In this document: positions 1 to 12,553 of the stretch, in pieces
Numbering within the stretch: position 1 is the first letter of the stretch
Layout of the letters: each line of letters opens with the position of its first letter
Source of the DNA: Reticulitermes lucifugus
Taxonomy: Eukaryota > Arthropoda > Insecta > Blattodea > Rhinotermitidae
Direction of reading: 5' to 3'
NCBI GenBank assembly: GCA_026260175.1
Contig: JAKCWW010006189.1
Coordinates: 1 to 33,432, forward strand
DNA length: 33,432 nt
Notes under the pieces: generated by a model
What the model saw: the letters and a program-made list of their open reading frames with translations, nothing else
Told to the model about the DNA's origin: nothing
Databases searched by the model: none
Made by a program: the position numbers and the translations under genes

Positions 1-165
1 TCTGTATGATACACATGCAGCAGAGACCTTGGGACGCAACTGATACATTGCCTTATCTGGGGGTTCACAACTCGGGACGCAACTGATACTTTGCCTTATC
101 TGGCGGGGCTGACAACTCGGGACGGAACTGATACGCTTTCTTGACCGCGGGACGCAACTCGTACG
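1..165. repeat. Degenerate short tandem repeat at left edge
   Basis: The 16-mer gggacgcaactgatac, or a one- or two-base variant, starts at 31, 74, 119 and 149. Between the first copies lies a shared ttgccttatctgg. Spacing is 43, 45 and 30 bases, so the array is irregular and decays rightward. It probably extends left of the window. The repeats are unusually GC-rich for this region. No coding capacity is evident. Confidence 0.8.
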
Positions 166-254
166 TCCCCGTTTCAGGTGACGTAATGCTAAAAATGAAA
201 CTTTGGTATGATACAAAATTCAAAGGTTGAATTAAGGCTCACAAGAAGCAAGTA

Positions 255-1930
255 GAGATTATCATCATGTAGTCTCTCTTACGACAGGTCCACAGTCGCT
301 TCCAAAGAGAACATCCCAGACACTGCCATCTAATGCTTCCTCTTTCAGTTTCCAGAAATTCTCTTTTCCTTAAGGTCATCCAGTAGCTGCTTACGTCTTC
401 TTATTCATCTTTCCATCACTTCTCTCCTTCCATCAATAACATTTTTTAGAAGGCAGTTCCTACTCAACATGTGACCAATCCAGTTAGCCTTACTTCTTTT
501 TGCTGTAAGTAAGATGCTCCTTTTTTCCTTGGCTCCATGTAATATGTCTTCGTTTTTCCACACGATTGGTCCAAATTATCTTACCCATCATTCTCTAGCA
601 CCGCATTTCAAAACTTTCAAAGTATTCCTGATATACTTTCCAAAGTGTCCAAGTTTGAGCACAATAAAAAGCTATGCTCCAAATATAGCAATTTATTAGG
701 TTCTTTCTGAAATTGAAGTCCAATTTGCTTGTGAAAGTTTTCTTTTTGAATGCTGCCTTTCCCGTGGAAATCCCAGATTTAATTTCACGTGAACATTTGT
801 TGTTAGGCTACCCAAATATTAGAAATATTGCACATTTTCCAGCTGTTTTTTAATCGATCTTAGTGTGTACTGGGGATAGTTGACTTGCGATTCTCATTAC
901 ACCCAGCCCTTGTTTTACGCCCGTTTGTTTTACGTCTTTTTTCTCTAAAGCCCCTTGCCAATTTACACCTCTTCTTAATAAGCGCTATCTCATTTTCGGT
1001 TTAACGCCCTTTGGTTGGCTGCATTCAATTACGCCAACCCCTTAGTTCTGATAAAAATATAATTTTTGATTTAAGCCTTTTTCATTTATGCTAATTTTTT
1101 CAGGAATACAACTAGAATGTAAATCAAAGGATAGGTGTAAGTTAGAGTTATCCACATTCATTTGCATTCTAGAGAATCTTCCAATTACAATTAGTCTATC
1201 CATCATATTCTGTAGTACCGCTTCTTCCTTAACCAGTAGCACAAGGTCATCTCCGTATTACACAGTGTGAAGTACCTTCCCTCCTATTTAGAAGTCTCCA
1301 AAAACTTCAAAAGCTTCCTTGGAAAGGTATTCGCTGTATAAGTTGCAGAGAATCGGTGACAAACAGCACCCTTATCTAACTCTCCTTCCAATCTATTCAC
1401 TCTTCACGTGTCTTCTTTGTCCAGTGGTAATTTAACCATCTGAACCATGTAAAATTTGTTGATAAATCTTCTTTGGAGCCAGTCGATACCATTGTTCTTT
1501 AGAATCTGCATTAATTTGGCCCAGTTGACACGATCAAACGCCTTTTGCCAGTCTATGCAGCAAGTTCACAATCCTTCATCTATGTCCAAAGTTCGTTAGG
1601 ATTTTACGAGTATTTTCATCGTCCCAATTGCAACCTATTTCCTTTTCCTCTCCTAAATCCAATCTGACTTTCTCCAAGTATATCCTCAATTTTCTTTTCA
1701 GTCCTTCTTCTAAGTACCCTTGCTACTATCTTTGCTACATATTCGATGAGGCCGACTGTGTTATTGTCGAAGAATGTTGCAGTTTTTGGCTCCTTCTTTA
1801 AGGCAATCATTGTAACTAAAATGAAGTCGTTGGGCCACTCTCCAGTTTCATATATGTTGTTGATATCTAAATCAAATAGGCTTCTATACGGCATACACCT
1901 CACTATGAATATAAAATTATCATTCCGGAA
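255..1930 (-). pseudogene. Inactive LINE (non-LTR) reverse transcriptase remnant
   Basis: Read on the minus strand, this is the reverse-transcriptase half of a LINE pol protein broken by stops and frameshifts. The longest open piece (1903-1616) holds the RT entry region with VARVLRRR and IGFRRGKG. Further on come DWQKAFDRVNWAKLMQILK (near 1555-1500), a degraded GCCLSP-like region (near 1370), and YGDDLVLL (near 1240), where the polymerase box YADD has become YGDD. Then WSIAFYCAQTWTLWKV appears near 665-620, and the C-terminal tail with LKEEALDGS and GPVVRETT near 320-270. Motif order is correct, so the copy is fairly long but 5'-truncated and dead. The 3' end is near 255 with an ATGATGATA-like tail. 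A shorter copy of the same family lies at 25446-25675 on the other strand. The LINE clade is not assigned. Confidence 0.88.
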
Positions 1931-1934
1931 AAAG

Positions 1935-1998
1935 GATAGGTTAAAAAAACAGATTTACCTAAAAGGATAAGTTTAAAAAAACTGATTTACATAAGACG
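1935..1998. repeat. Two-copy 32-bp tandem repeat
   Basis: Two successive copies begin aggatagg and aggataag, and each continues with ttaaaaaaac-like sequence and a gatttac core. They adjoin the 5' end of the truncated LINE. Possibly the junction of an older insertion. Confidence 0.7.
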
Positions 1999-3035
1999 GA
2001 TTTGAAATTCTAATGACAGAAAATAGAAGGATTATTATTTTATGTGACACCGTTTAGTCCATTTGTAGAGAAGAGAATTATCAGTGGATCCTGCTGCTTC
2101 CATCATCAGGGAAGAAAACTGGCTTTATATCTTCTTTGATGTTTTGCATCCCTTTGTGTTATCTATATATGTTAACAAATTATACTATTACACCGTCAAA
2201 TAAAACTCTTTATTTTTAAGTAATTTACACATTATTTTTAGACATAGAAATGTAAGAATCACTTACAAATAATGAGTTGTGTTTGAAGGTGTAACAGTAC
2301 CATTTGTTAATTCTTCTGTTAGGAGCATACGCATACTAGCAGCTTTGTTAGTACGTTTGTCATTATTTTAAATTGTGGTATTTTTACTTACATTATTAAA
2401 ATTAAAATCACCAAAACTTAGAATTATTGTGGGTCGAAGAAAGCTATTACCTGATACGTCATATGTAACGAAAAACAAAACCGCGAATGTCAAGGCTCAA
2501 ATTCAGAGGTCTGGCGGCTTCCCGCCTGTAATATATGCAACTACACTTGCGAAGAAAGTGTCTCTATATTCCCATGAGATTTAGATGCGCAGTCTGAGTG
2601 ACAAATAGCAAATCGTTGTGAGCCGATGATGCCGTCCATCTATCGCCTGCTTCTCGACACACATCAGCTTGGCCAGCATATCAACACAGCAATTTCCTAC
2701 TATAGAGTGTTATGGCACTCGGATAGAGAAAATGTGAGCCGCCCCCTGCAGAGAGTCTGCCAAAGTAGCTTCCACAGCGCATGTTCCAGCAAATCTGCGT
2801 GATTTCTCAAAAGTAAGTAGCGGGTCGTTTTCTTACAACTAGAAGAAAATCTGTAGTTCCAATATACGCAGTCATTTATAAATAAAGAAGAATATAGGTC
2901 TAATAACAATTATTCATAAAATAAATTTTACTTGGAGGATTCAGTATTAAGCTAGTCAGTGCCATTTTATCCCACTCATCATCCAAGAATCATACTTCAA
3001 CTCGACGTGTTCCCTATCACATGAAAGTCAGGTAA
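1999..3035. other. AT-rich non-coding stretch, nothing recognised
   Basis: Short open frames occur here, but none shows a domain, codon bias or splice context that I can recognise. Position 2085-2115 resembles half of a hammerhead core but lacks the second half (see rejected items). Confidence 0.5.
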
Positions 3036-3553
3036 AGTTTGTTACCATTCACAACCCGACATTTATCTTAACTAAATCGGTCGGTCCTCTTATCACTTTC
3101 ATTATAGTTTTAGTTAATTCCAGCTCTTCATGACTTCTGTCTCAGTCCATCGTTTATCATGTTAATGTTAGTTGGTTCCAAATCGTAAAGCGAGATTAAA
3201 TTCTAAGTCAGTAGTATGTAACATTGTTAGTTTGCAGGTTCCAAATCATTAAGTGGGATTGACTTCTAAGTTGGTCGTATGTAACATTGTTAGTTTGCAG
3301 GTTCCAAATCATTAAGTGGGATTAAATTCTAAGTCGGTCGTATGTAACATTGTTAGTTTGCAGGTTCAAAATCATTAAGTGGGATTAAATTCTAAGTCCT
3401 TCGTATATCATATTCTCAGTTTCAGTTGGTTCTCTAATCAACCGAGATTAAACTCAAACTGAGTCGGTACTCTATAACGTTAGTTTTAGTTTGTTCAAGC
3501 TCATCACGAGTAATTAAATACTAACTCAGTCCGTATTCTATCATTTTAACGAG
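3036..3553. repeat. 63-bp minisatellite, best copies in the centre
   Basis: Units start at 3175, 3238 and 3301, each exactly 63 bases. They begin gttccaaatc and end tttgcag, and differ at only a few sites. A fourth starts at 3364 (about 62 bases) and a fifth and sixth near 3426 and 3490 are more diverged. Upstream, 3113-3174 and roughly 3036-3112 look like very diverged units. All stay near 63 bases but divergence grows away from the centre. No reading frame is maintained. Confidence 0.88.
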
Positions 3554-4451
3554 AGTTATTCGACACGTGTAATTCTGTATTAATGCCACGGATCCTCTGT
3601 CACATTGTTAGGTTACCGTATATAGAGCAATAATGAAGTTGAAGATCAGATAATGCAGAAATTATAATAAATGATACAGGACAGGAATTTAATTCGATCG
3701 GTAAGTAACATTGCAGATATTCCCATAACAATATTCATAAAAATTCTGGAAGTTTGAAACATGAAAATTACAAACCGACAGGCGCAGAATCTCATGCTGC
3801 CTTCACTATCTGTACTTTGCAGATAGAAAGCACAATCGGCGCCTTATCTGCAGTTCGGGGAAGGAGTGGGAAGTTTTCCGAAATGTCTTTTTCTCACTGA
3901 TAGAAATTATGATCCTAAAATTCCAGAAATATTCAAGTTTACAGGGGGAGAAACTTAGCAGCTTGAAAAAAACATCAGTCACTATAGCCAGTCTATAACA
4001 CCATGTTTGCACGAGGGCTGCTTCGAAGCAGGAGTAATTGTCACTGCACTCGGCTCTCCGGTATTAATGTCAGAGTGGCAGACTCCCAGGGCGATAGAAA
4101 TGAACCGTAATATCACAGGCCTCTTTTGTGTTATTTTCTGTATTCGGCTGTGTATTACTTCCGTTGGGACAGTTTATATCTTCTAGCAAAAAATTCTAGA
4201 TATCTAATTGTATATCCTTTATTCCAATAAGTATTCGACAAAATTTTATTCTAGAGACTGTTACCGATCAACGAAACCTGTTTAGTAGAGCAAGCAATAT
4301 GTTCCACGGTATCCTAAAACATCAGCAATTTTCGTAAGAAGTGACCACTGCAGTTACATATGTATGTTTCGTAACATTTTCTAATGCGTAATAATAGCTT
4401 GTAATAAATATCATTGAGGCTGACAGTATTGTTCGCTTTCTTCGAAAACTA
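3554..4451. other. Non-coding stretch, nothing recognised
   Basis: AT-rich, with no convincing gene, repeat or RNA. The short minus-strand frame at 4012-3806 has no recognisable domain. Confidence 0.5.
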
Positions 4452-4705
4452 TACAAGAAAAGTAAAAGAACTGATAACCACAACTCAACTTTGACAATAA
4501 TTTAATGTCAGGTTATACGACATGTTTCGGCCTTACATGGCCCTCATCAGGTACTTGTTTTTATAACATTAAGAAAATTAATACAAAATGTTCTCAATAA
4601 CTTTATAAATGCAAGTACGTAATGACAGCCAGGTAGTACAGTCTGACATTAAATAACTGTCAAACCTGAGTTGAGAGTGACAGTTCTTTCCTTTCCTTTT
4701 ATATA
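4452..4705. mobile_element. Palindromic element carrying a hammerhead-like motif
   Basis: The left arm (about 4452-4560) and the inverted right arm (about 4590-4705) match after reverse complementing. Both contain ctgacattaaat, then tgtcaaa, gttgag, a cagttctttt-type block and a pyrimidine-rich end. The left arm holds a good hammerhead-like motif on the minus strand (4515-4554). The right arm holds a decayed equivalent on the plus strand at about 4608-4650 (gtacgtaatgacagcc in place of gtacctgatgagggcc). Each motif has its 5' side toward the palindrome centre. No protein is encoded. The layout recurs at 14168-14448, 15228-15500, 25150-25345 and 25808-27072. Confidence 0.7.
4515..4554 (-). ncRNA. 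Hammerhead-ribozyme-like motif (best stem II)
   Basis: On the minus strand the order is GTAC, CTGATGA, a stem-loop of GGCC and GGCC around ATGTAA with one extra G on the 5' side, GAAA, CATGT, C, GTAT. This matches the hammerhead core: CUGAUGA, stem II, GAA, A15.1/U16.1 and H17 (here C). GUAC before the core can pair with GUAU after the predicted cleavage site (3 Watson-Crick pairs plus one G-U). Stem III would be only A-U and C-G, too short for a stable monomer. Known short-stem-III hammerheads act as dimers, and ACAUGU is self-complementary. Activity is inferred, not shown. Confidence 0.55.
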
Positions 4706-6815
4706 TAGTGTCACAACGGGATGCGCAAACAAAAGTTTATTTGAAAACTGTTGTATCACAAACGGACAGCGGCTATCAATGCAACGGTGTCTGGATTAGG
4801 GTTCAGTTCCTTTCTTGAAAAGAAAAGCAGAAATATTTGCTGAAAATGGAAACCCAAGGCACTGCAGGAACGTAAATACCTCAGTCAGCTGCCTGACACC
4901 TGTTCACAAGAAAAACAGAAATGGCTCTGTCAGTCCTGGTGAAGATTGGATATTCAGTTCTGCGTTTCAGCCTTAGATATGGATTTCCTTCTTCACACAA
5001 ATGCCGAGTCAAAGCAAACAAAGAACTCTAAGTACCATACGTAATTGCCAAATAAACCGCTTGTGTCTCTTTTAAATTTTCATTCGTCTACAAAGTACGT
5101 AGTCTTATTACTTCGATTCGATACAGATAACTTCATAAATCTAACCAAACATTTTACCCAAAGGAAATCAATTTCCCGTATTACAAATTATTTGCATGAA
5201 TTTTATGAAACAACGCATTATGAGAAGATATCTCTCCAAGTGTCACGAATTCAATCGGTAGATTTTAAGTTTGCTGTTTGTATCTACACAATAATTATTG
5301 GGATAATTAATTTCTGAGTTCATAAAATTTAACTATCAAATACACAAAGTTAACTTTAAGTGGAATTACATTTTCATAAAATGTGCAAAACTCAAAAATG
5401 GGGCACGACAAAAAAAATCTTCTACAAGTTACGAGTACACGTATGTAACATTTTTCTCTACTGTGTATATATAATGAAGTATATCCAAATGTATTCATCA
5501 GTATGTCGCTCTAAAACATTAGCTTATTTTCAGTGCTTATTTATACCCAAAAGGTGAAGGAGAAAAGTAGAAGATATAATTAAATTAATTTCATATTAAT
5601 AATAATTTCCCAACTACAGAAAAATATTCCCTAAATATTCTCACATTTGCAATATCTTGCGTCAGAAAATTTAGAGAACTGAGAAGAAAATTATGTACAT
5701 GACAGACATGATAGTAAGGAGGTCCTCTGCCAGACTTTTAAAAGTACTTTCACACTGCACCAAATTTGCCTGGACGGAAGTCATGTCTGTTCGACTGGCC
5801 ATATATCTGTATATTTAACCCCCAAGCGCACCCAACGAATTACGGTAAAAGTCTATTATTAGGGTTGTATCCTAACAGCTCTGTGGCAAAGTTCACTTTT
5901 GTTCGTATCGACCTAATAAAATACCTATATTTTTTTACTGTTCAAACACGTTACACGAGATTTGTCAGAAAAACCACTCATCGTAAAAGATGTATACATA
6001 TAATTTACATAAATTGTATGCAGCGTGCGTCACATTTCCTTCAGTCTATTTTTTTTCGACAGAGAAGGAAATTACGGGCCAATAAAGTCGCAAATATAAA
6101 TGAAACGTTTTGACAACTGTGTGTCCTAAGCTGCAGAACACCATAACACCGATGTTAAAAAGTGGAAATGATTTCCTATGGATTTTGAGTTTTGTAGAGC
6201 TAAAAGTTCTAATGCGTCTTTCTCTCTGAAGAACGAGTCAAGTTTCACCAGGAAAGCTCAAGTTCATAACATGAAGGTCGTGTGACGTTTCAATTAGCAC
6301 ATTATTTCCGCCAGAGTCCAGCAGTATTGGAAGTGTTAAAATTAGAATCCAGAAACACGTACAGGGATCAGCTTGTTCCAATAACAACGGAACGCAAAGC
6401 AATATGGCGCAGGTCAATACTACAGCCATAAAATATAAATCTTCTGGAAAAATACCAGCCTCGGTAGAATTTCAACCACAGGAAATGCGGCGTTGGGCTA
6501 TGGCTCTCTGTACGTGATGGAGGGTTGAACTATGCAGCAGCCGAACACACCGTATAATGTGATGTCCCTAACTTTGACAATTGATGACAATTTCTTAGAT
6601 ATCGTACAGAAATTTGAGTCTAACTTTCTTTGATAAATTTAGCTTAATATTCTGCTTTTTAACAGGATTTTGAAGAAAATGTAGTTGAATGCGTTGTGGA
6701 GCCGTCTATACCATACTGACCACCTCCATGGATCATGAAACGTCTTGAAAAGCTAAAACGTCTCTCAGACACTCGACAAATTCTCCGTCATTTATGAAGG
6801 ACTCATAGTCGTAAT
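4706..6815. other. Non-coding stretch, nothing recognised
   Basis: Several short open frames exist (5045-5317 plus and 5766-6113 plus are the longest). Their composition is that of AT-rich intron sequence, and I see no domain, signal peptide or splice-bounded exon. I would not annotate a gene here. Confidence 0.5.
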
Positions 6816-6978
6816 GATAAGAGACCGGACACAATTACATTCATATTATCATATTTTTAAGAGACCGGACACAATTACACAGATATTATCGTGTTGATAA
6901 CGAGACTTGAAACAATTACATAGGTATCACCTTCCTGATAAGAGAGCGGAATCAATTACGTACATATTGTTTCTTACT
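6816..6978. repeat. Four-copy ~40-bp minisatellite
   Basis: The core gagaccggacacaattaca and its variants start at 6821, 6861, 6902 and 6942, spaced 40, 41 and 40 bases. Each is preceded by gataa or ttaa and followed by an AT-rich tail. Copies 1 and 2 are nearly identical; 3 and 4 are more diverged. Confidence 0.85.
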
Positions 6979-7134
6979 TCAGCAGAATTAATTTGTTCAT
7001 TCTTCGTTTATTTAACAATTTTAAATTACTCAGAAAAATAGAGGTGGATGCAGACAATTAATGAATAAACTAGAAAATGTGTGGAAACAAACGGTTGTGG
7101 CTAAAGTAAATATCTGCTCTACGATCCTGGCATT

Positions 7135-7268
7135 TGTCTGCAGAGGTTGAGGGAAGGTACACAACCTCAACCAGGGAAAAGTTTTCTGGGCTAATATTTT
7201 GAACCTGGGACCTTTCGAATATAAATACTGAGTGCTTATTAGTCTACCGTTAAGTTCGCTCTGTCAGG
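7135..7268 (-). mobile_element. tRNA-derived SINE relic
   Basis: On the minus strand, a box-A-like segment (7260-7241, with ttaacggtagact) is followed about 40 bases later by a box-B-like GGTTCaaaat (7205-7196). That is the spacing of a tRNA internal promoter. Downstream is a body containing ttttccctggttgaggttg and a short inverted repeat, gaggttgaggg against cctcaacc. No target-site duplication was found, so the ends are approximate. Confidence 0.5.
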
Positions 7269-10200
7269 TAGTGTAAAAACCTCAGTATTCACAACTGTGT
7301 GTAGATGAGTTAGTAGAAGCCTACGAACAACAGAAATTAATACCACAGACTCTTTAATTTCTTTTAAATATAAAAAATTAAAATTCTATGGATAACATAA
7401 GTCAAGAGGAAGCCGTGCCATCTTGTAATATGAAGTATGTAATTAAGAGTGCGTAAATGTGTTCTAAAGAGGGACGTTTATATGAATAATTAGTCAACAC
7501 AAACACGAAAGTTTAAGAAGTTAAACGTCTTACATTTCATGAACTTCTGAAAAGAGTTCCCCCACTCTAAACATCCTTTGGGCATTTTCCTTTTCCAAAG
7601 AGACAGCACTTCATCTCTGTGAGCGTTTCAAATTTTAAGTACACTTGTACGACTATAGACACCGGCCAAATTAGTAGCGGTCGTGGTGAAGATTTTCACA
7701 ACGTCACAGTTAATATTATTAAGGCTACATATTTGGTTCAATTTATATTTAAAAATTAATGCTGCAGTATTTGCGATGTTTTTGTGTATTTATTTAACCT
7801 CCATACTGCCGACTGCATCACCATACTGGAAGCTCCTATCTCACAGACGCCGAGCACGAAAATAGGGCTTACACAGACAATGGATAGACACACTTTCTAA
7901 AAACTCTCTATCCTTCCCTGGAGTTCTTAAAAACTATCACCAATACTAGCATAAACATCAAAGCTCCTAACCTAGGGAAAAAATTCGCAATCAAATAAAT
8001 GTATACGTGCTCAGAAGGAAGTTTCCAACGTGACGAAAACTAGCCTTATATACTTGTGGAGGTAATTAATAGAACTACTTTCTTAATGAACCTTGTATAG
8101 GAAAAATATATTTGTATAAATATCCCTAATACGGAGACACATTCATATTAACCTTCCTTAATATTATATTCGAACAACTGTCTGCTCCTGAAACATGTAT
8201 GCAAAATCAGAGCTGTTTACAACAGGATATGGAGATGAAGTTTATTCAAATACATTCTATCAACTGAAGAGTTAAATCGGCGCCAAATTATTTGTGCAGT
8301 AGTCATTAATTATGAGCTCCCATTGTCATGAATGCAGCCCTAGCCTATATGTCAGTACTGTTACACCATCCGCCAACAGCAGGGCTTGAAAATATAGTGA
8401 TGAGTGATGGTGTTCACATCCTCTCAATAAAATGGCAATTTATTAATCTTTACCTCCCAATACAAGATATACAGGATGAATTTCAATTACAAAAGTTCAA
8501 ATTTTTAAACAACTTCATTTTCTGGTGTCTCCAATACGTATATTTACTATTTATATTTAATATCTACAACGCGGTAACAAAATTCGCGCGTAGCTTGTTC
8601 GGGTTTCAGATTAAATTTTCTGCTAACGCTTGAAAAATGTAATACCGCTTCAATTACCAGTGGTGCTGTGTTACATAAATTGGTATATCCTAAATTCAGG
8701 TTAGGTATGAAGCAACAATGAGCTTCAAAACGTTTTAATCTGCACAAATTCCCCGTAAACTCCGTGGCTCCCCTTCAGATTTAAACAGCAGCATATGGCC
8801 TCAGGATAAATATACTCTTCCTTTCCCCCTCTACACATGGAGAAAAATCTTAACCGAGAATCAAAAATTATTAATAAGAAGTTTTACAGAATGTAATCAC
8901 AACGAAGATGTGTCTAAAAAATTTCACCACTTGAAAATTTAAGTCTATTTAAGTGTCAAGCCGTGTTGATTGACACCAGCCGAAAAGGCATGACACCCCA
9001 AAAGATATGCATCATCAACACCGCTGTGTGGACCTCAAATATCTCACTTTTACATTGCTTCTACCGAAGTCATTCTCGTTGTCCGTTTAAACAGTGTCCG
9101 GCAATGTTCATTAATATATACTCAGCTTCTTGACATTATGTTGCTTATAACGTCAAGTGATTTTAATACATTACACAGTGTCCGTGTATTAGGTTTACTG
9201 TTCATTAAAAGCAGATTGCAAGTATTTGTATTACACACGTGTAACATCAAATAAGTGTATTCAGTTGGTTTTTTTAATAAATCATTTAATATATTTCACA
9301 AATCGCTGTACAGAAAGCTACCCAAAAGTTCTGTAACAATCTTAGTTCTGAAAATAAGCCACTCCGGTTGCTTTTCTTTCTCAGTCGTAAAAACCCTTTA
9401 ATATCTTTGGGGTTGAAGCCTCATCCCGAATGTTAATTACGTGTATTCAGGGTTACAGTTGCTGCAGACATTTACCTGAAGCAAAGGATGGATTTAAGGT
9501 TCCTTTATTTTACGCAGCAGAAGCACCTGACAAACATGTTTCTGCCAACAGGATATACGCGGAATACAAACAGTCCCGTTCAGTCTTGTAACGATGCAAC
9601 CTTCACAAATGCTGTAGCAAAATATATGGGTATGTTATCTCGTCTCCTGTTATGAACCTATATGTTCTGCAAGACAGGACAAGGTTGGTTCGTTTAAGAA
9701 GAATTTACCCTTTCAGAATTGTATATTTACATAAATACATTTCACGTCCAGATTTATCTTCAAGGAACATTTTCCAGTTCTGCACACACTTAATTTTAAG
9801 GCTGGCATTAGAGTATACTGAATAGCATAATGCACAGGTCTGGGGCGTCATCTGAAATCAATTTTGTCTGTAATGCAACCTCGTGTTAAAATTTAATATC
9901 TTTCGAAATATTTAGATAATTTCTACAGAGAGGGCATACATTGCAGCGAAAGAGGTGATTATGGTACAGGTCACAACAGAACTTAGTACACGAGAGTAAG
10001 CTTTAAAATAAGACAGGACGAAACCTTCTCGAGGATTACATTATATATCGACGCTGTTTCCACAGCAATGTTTCTATACAGCTCAGTGAGAAGTAACTAT
10101 AATCATCAATTGTAAGCAGATGAAGATTTAGATTGTGGTTGTCGTGGCTTACTTCAAAGAAATATCCAGAGAGTAATCTAGAGAAACTATGGTAAATCTC

Positions 10201-11761
10201 AGGATAATAATGTATCATCAAATTTTATGTTATTTACACTGTATTATTCTCAGTTATTGTTAAATACAGGTCCCCAAACAAAACTTTCATCACACGTCCT
10301 CTACGTCGTACTGCCTTTGGAATGACTAGCGTGCCACACATTCTTGCCTAAAAGTTTAACAGCAACACACAGATCTCGTTATGCATTATATCACATGAGT
10401 TTGCCTAGCAATGACATGGCGGTAAGCATAAATTACTTTATGCATTAGCTTAAATTTATATGCTCCCGAAGTCCATAGAGAGAGAAAGAATCAAGCAGGA
10501 AGGAAACTGGGAAATCGAGGACATTTTATTTTATATTATTTGATAATATTACGTCCGTTACAAAAGTTAATCAACTTTTCCTAATAATTATGAAGAGTGT
10601 AATAAAATGCCACCGTAATTAGGCGTTCAGCATCAATAATATCATTACAGAAATTGTTCAGTTTTTAAGTGGGGATCTGTGATAGCAGTAAAATAATATC
10701 GAGGAGTTCGCGTAGAAGGATTGCGAAAACTTATTCAAAGTTTCTCTACAATACAAACCATAAAATTCGGCATAGATTTTTTTGGAAATTGCTGGTAAAT
10801 ATTTATTATCGATTAATGTTTGACTTTTCAAAAGAACCTGCATTTGAAACACACAACAAATTACTATGTCGTTGAGCACTTGATATATAGCGTTAGTAAA
10901 AGTCCTACAGGCCTAATTAAACCTACAGTAGGCCTATAAATATTGTTATTAACACGAGTATTTACGTTTTCCTGAGAGAGTAAGATTATACTAGCACGGC
11001 TGACTCAACGGAGAAGAGAAACGTATAGATTATACGCGTAATTATAGGTCTTCCGAAAATTAATTATAATTTCATACCCTTATTTGTTCCTAGGACCCCC
11101 CCCCCACTTTCCCCTCTCGCTTCAAGCATTAATTGCGTCTCCTGTCGTGATATTCCATACTGAAATTTATTTCAGATAAAACAGCACGCAAGAGAACGTA
11201 TTTTATTTTGCATGCAATACAGTGAAAGCACAATGAATATGCATTCTGTATAAGGATTTACACACATAAACGTCTCTCTTAAAAGACAGATGAGCTGTGA
11301 TACAGATTGAGGATTTTGCTACACTCTATATGATTCCACCTGCATCGACAGTCTAGCACAACGTAACCTTAATTACGTAAAAACGTTTAAGACTTGCTAC
11401 TCTGTAGTTATGCTTTAAAGCGATCAGCACTTGTAGTAGTAAAGAGTAGGAGTTACATAGAGGAGTACTAACGGCAGTACAAATGTACAACAATCACAGC
11501 CAATCTGCAGATAACAGCGCCGTTTAACGCACATTCTAATTCCACCGAACTGCGTATCTTAGTGCAAATGTAGCCGTCTTTACAGAACAATTCAAGCTCA
11601 ATTGCATACGTTCAGTGCAACTATCGTCTCGAAGTGTTCCGAAAGGGCAGCAATGTGTAAGATGGAACACAGCAAAATTACATAGTGTCATCAAATACGT
11701 ATGCCGTCGAAAACCAAAAAAAAACCCTTTGAAATTTCAAGTGGATTTATAGGATTAAACT
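7269..11761. other. Long non-coding stretch, nothing recognised
   Basis: About 4.5 kb of AT-rich sequence with only short unrelated open frames and a poly-C run near 11096-11107. I recognise no exon, RNA gene, transposon terminus or tandem array. The lack of recognisable repeats over this length, compared with the rest of the window, may only mean that older repeats have decayed. Confidence 0.5.
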
Positions 11762-11829
11762 AACTAACTAAATCCACGGAGCAGAACCCTTCTTGAGAAG
11801 CTAATAGTTTCGCAGCTAGTCAAGAAATT
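11762..11829 (-). mobile_element. 3' end fragment of a second LINE family
   Basis: Read on the minus strand it runs gaatttcttgactagctgcg, ttagcttctcaagaag, ctgctccgtgga and then a ttagttagttag tail. The same order occurs on the plus strand at 13542-13615, after the reading frame of a LINE fragment. It is therefore a severely 5'-truncated insertion of that LINE, with a (GTTA)n-type 3' tail. It points away from the second copy. Confidence 0.8.
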
Positions 11830-11921
11830 CAACACACTCGATGTGTAGCTGAGATCTCAAATACATGAAAGAGAAACATTTTACTGTGTTGTATGTGATA
11901 GTCATTCTTTAATTGTTTTAC

Positions 11922-11967
11922 ATTGCCTGATGATGGCTGTTTTAAAAAAGACGAAACATGTTGCAAT
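11922..11967 (+). ncRNA. Hammerhead-ribozyme-like motif (5-bp stem I)
   Basis: Order: ATTGC, CTGATGA (11927-11933), a 19-base segment, GAAA (11953-11956), CATGT, T, GCAAT. ATTGC pairs perfectly with GCAAT across the core (5 bp), and H17 is U. The segment between the core halves contains tgtttt and aaaaaagac but pairs poorly as written, so stem II is weak. Stem I differs completely from the copy at 4515-4554 yet still pairs. No inverted partner was found nearby, so this is a solitary copy. Confidence 0.5.
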
Positions 11968-12553
11968 ATAATATATATTAAATTATTACAAACATAGCTG
12001 TCATTGACTCTTATTTCTCCATTGCAATTTATATACCATAATAGGATATCCCATGTGAACACTTAACTATTTCTGTTAAAATATTTTTAAGTTGCAACTA
12101 TCGACAGCCTCGTAATCGTCGAGAAGCTGATGCAGGTTATTACGATACTTCTGACTGAGAATAACATCAGGAATAATTAATTATTCGCATGACTTTACAG
12201 GGCATTTCTTACACAGACAGTACAAAATACAACGCTATGAACCGAGTTAGACTTCGCTAGATAAAGAAGTTGAAACCGAAGTCATAACATTTTCCAACCC
12301 TCTTTGCAATGAGAAAATATCAGTTAACAATTGTGTTCCATAAACACATAGCAATATTATGGAACACGCGAAGAAGTTATTTATTCAATCCATTTATGAT
12401 ATTCCTGCAGATATGACCGGTTCACTTAAAAAGGTTCAGCGTAAGACTATACCAAACCAATACAAGCACGAAGTTCATGTAAGAAATATTCAAGAACTCA
12501 GCTTCTATTTCACAGCAAGCACCCCACCTCCATGACAAGGACCAACTAAACCA
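11968..12553. other. Non-coding stretch, nothing recognised
   Basis: AT-rich; no gene, repeat or RNA recognised. Confidence 0.5.

Noticed and set aside
2085-2115. Minus-strand CCTGATGATGG as a further hammerhead-like motif
   Set aside because: The second core half (GAAAC plus ATGT) is missing at the expected distance and no stem I pairing was found.
5766-6113. 115-residue plus-strand frame as a gene
   Set aside because: No domain, no splice-bounded structure, and composition of AT-rich intron DNA.
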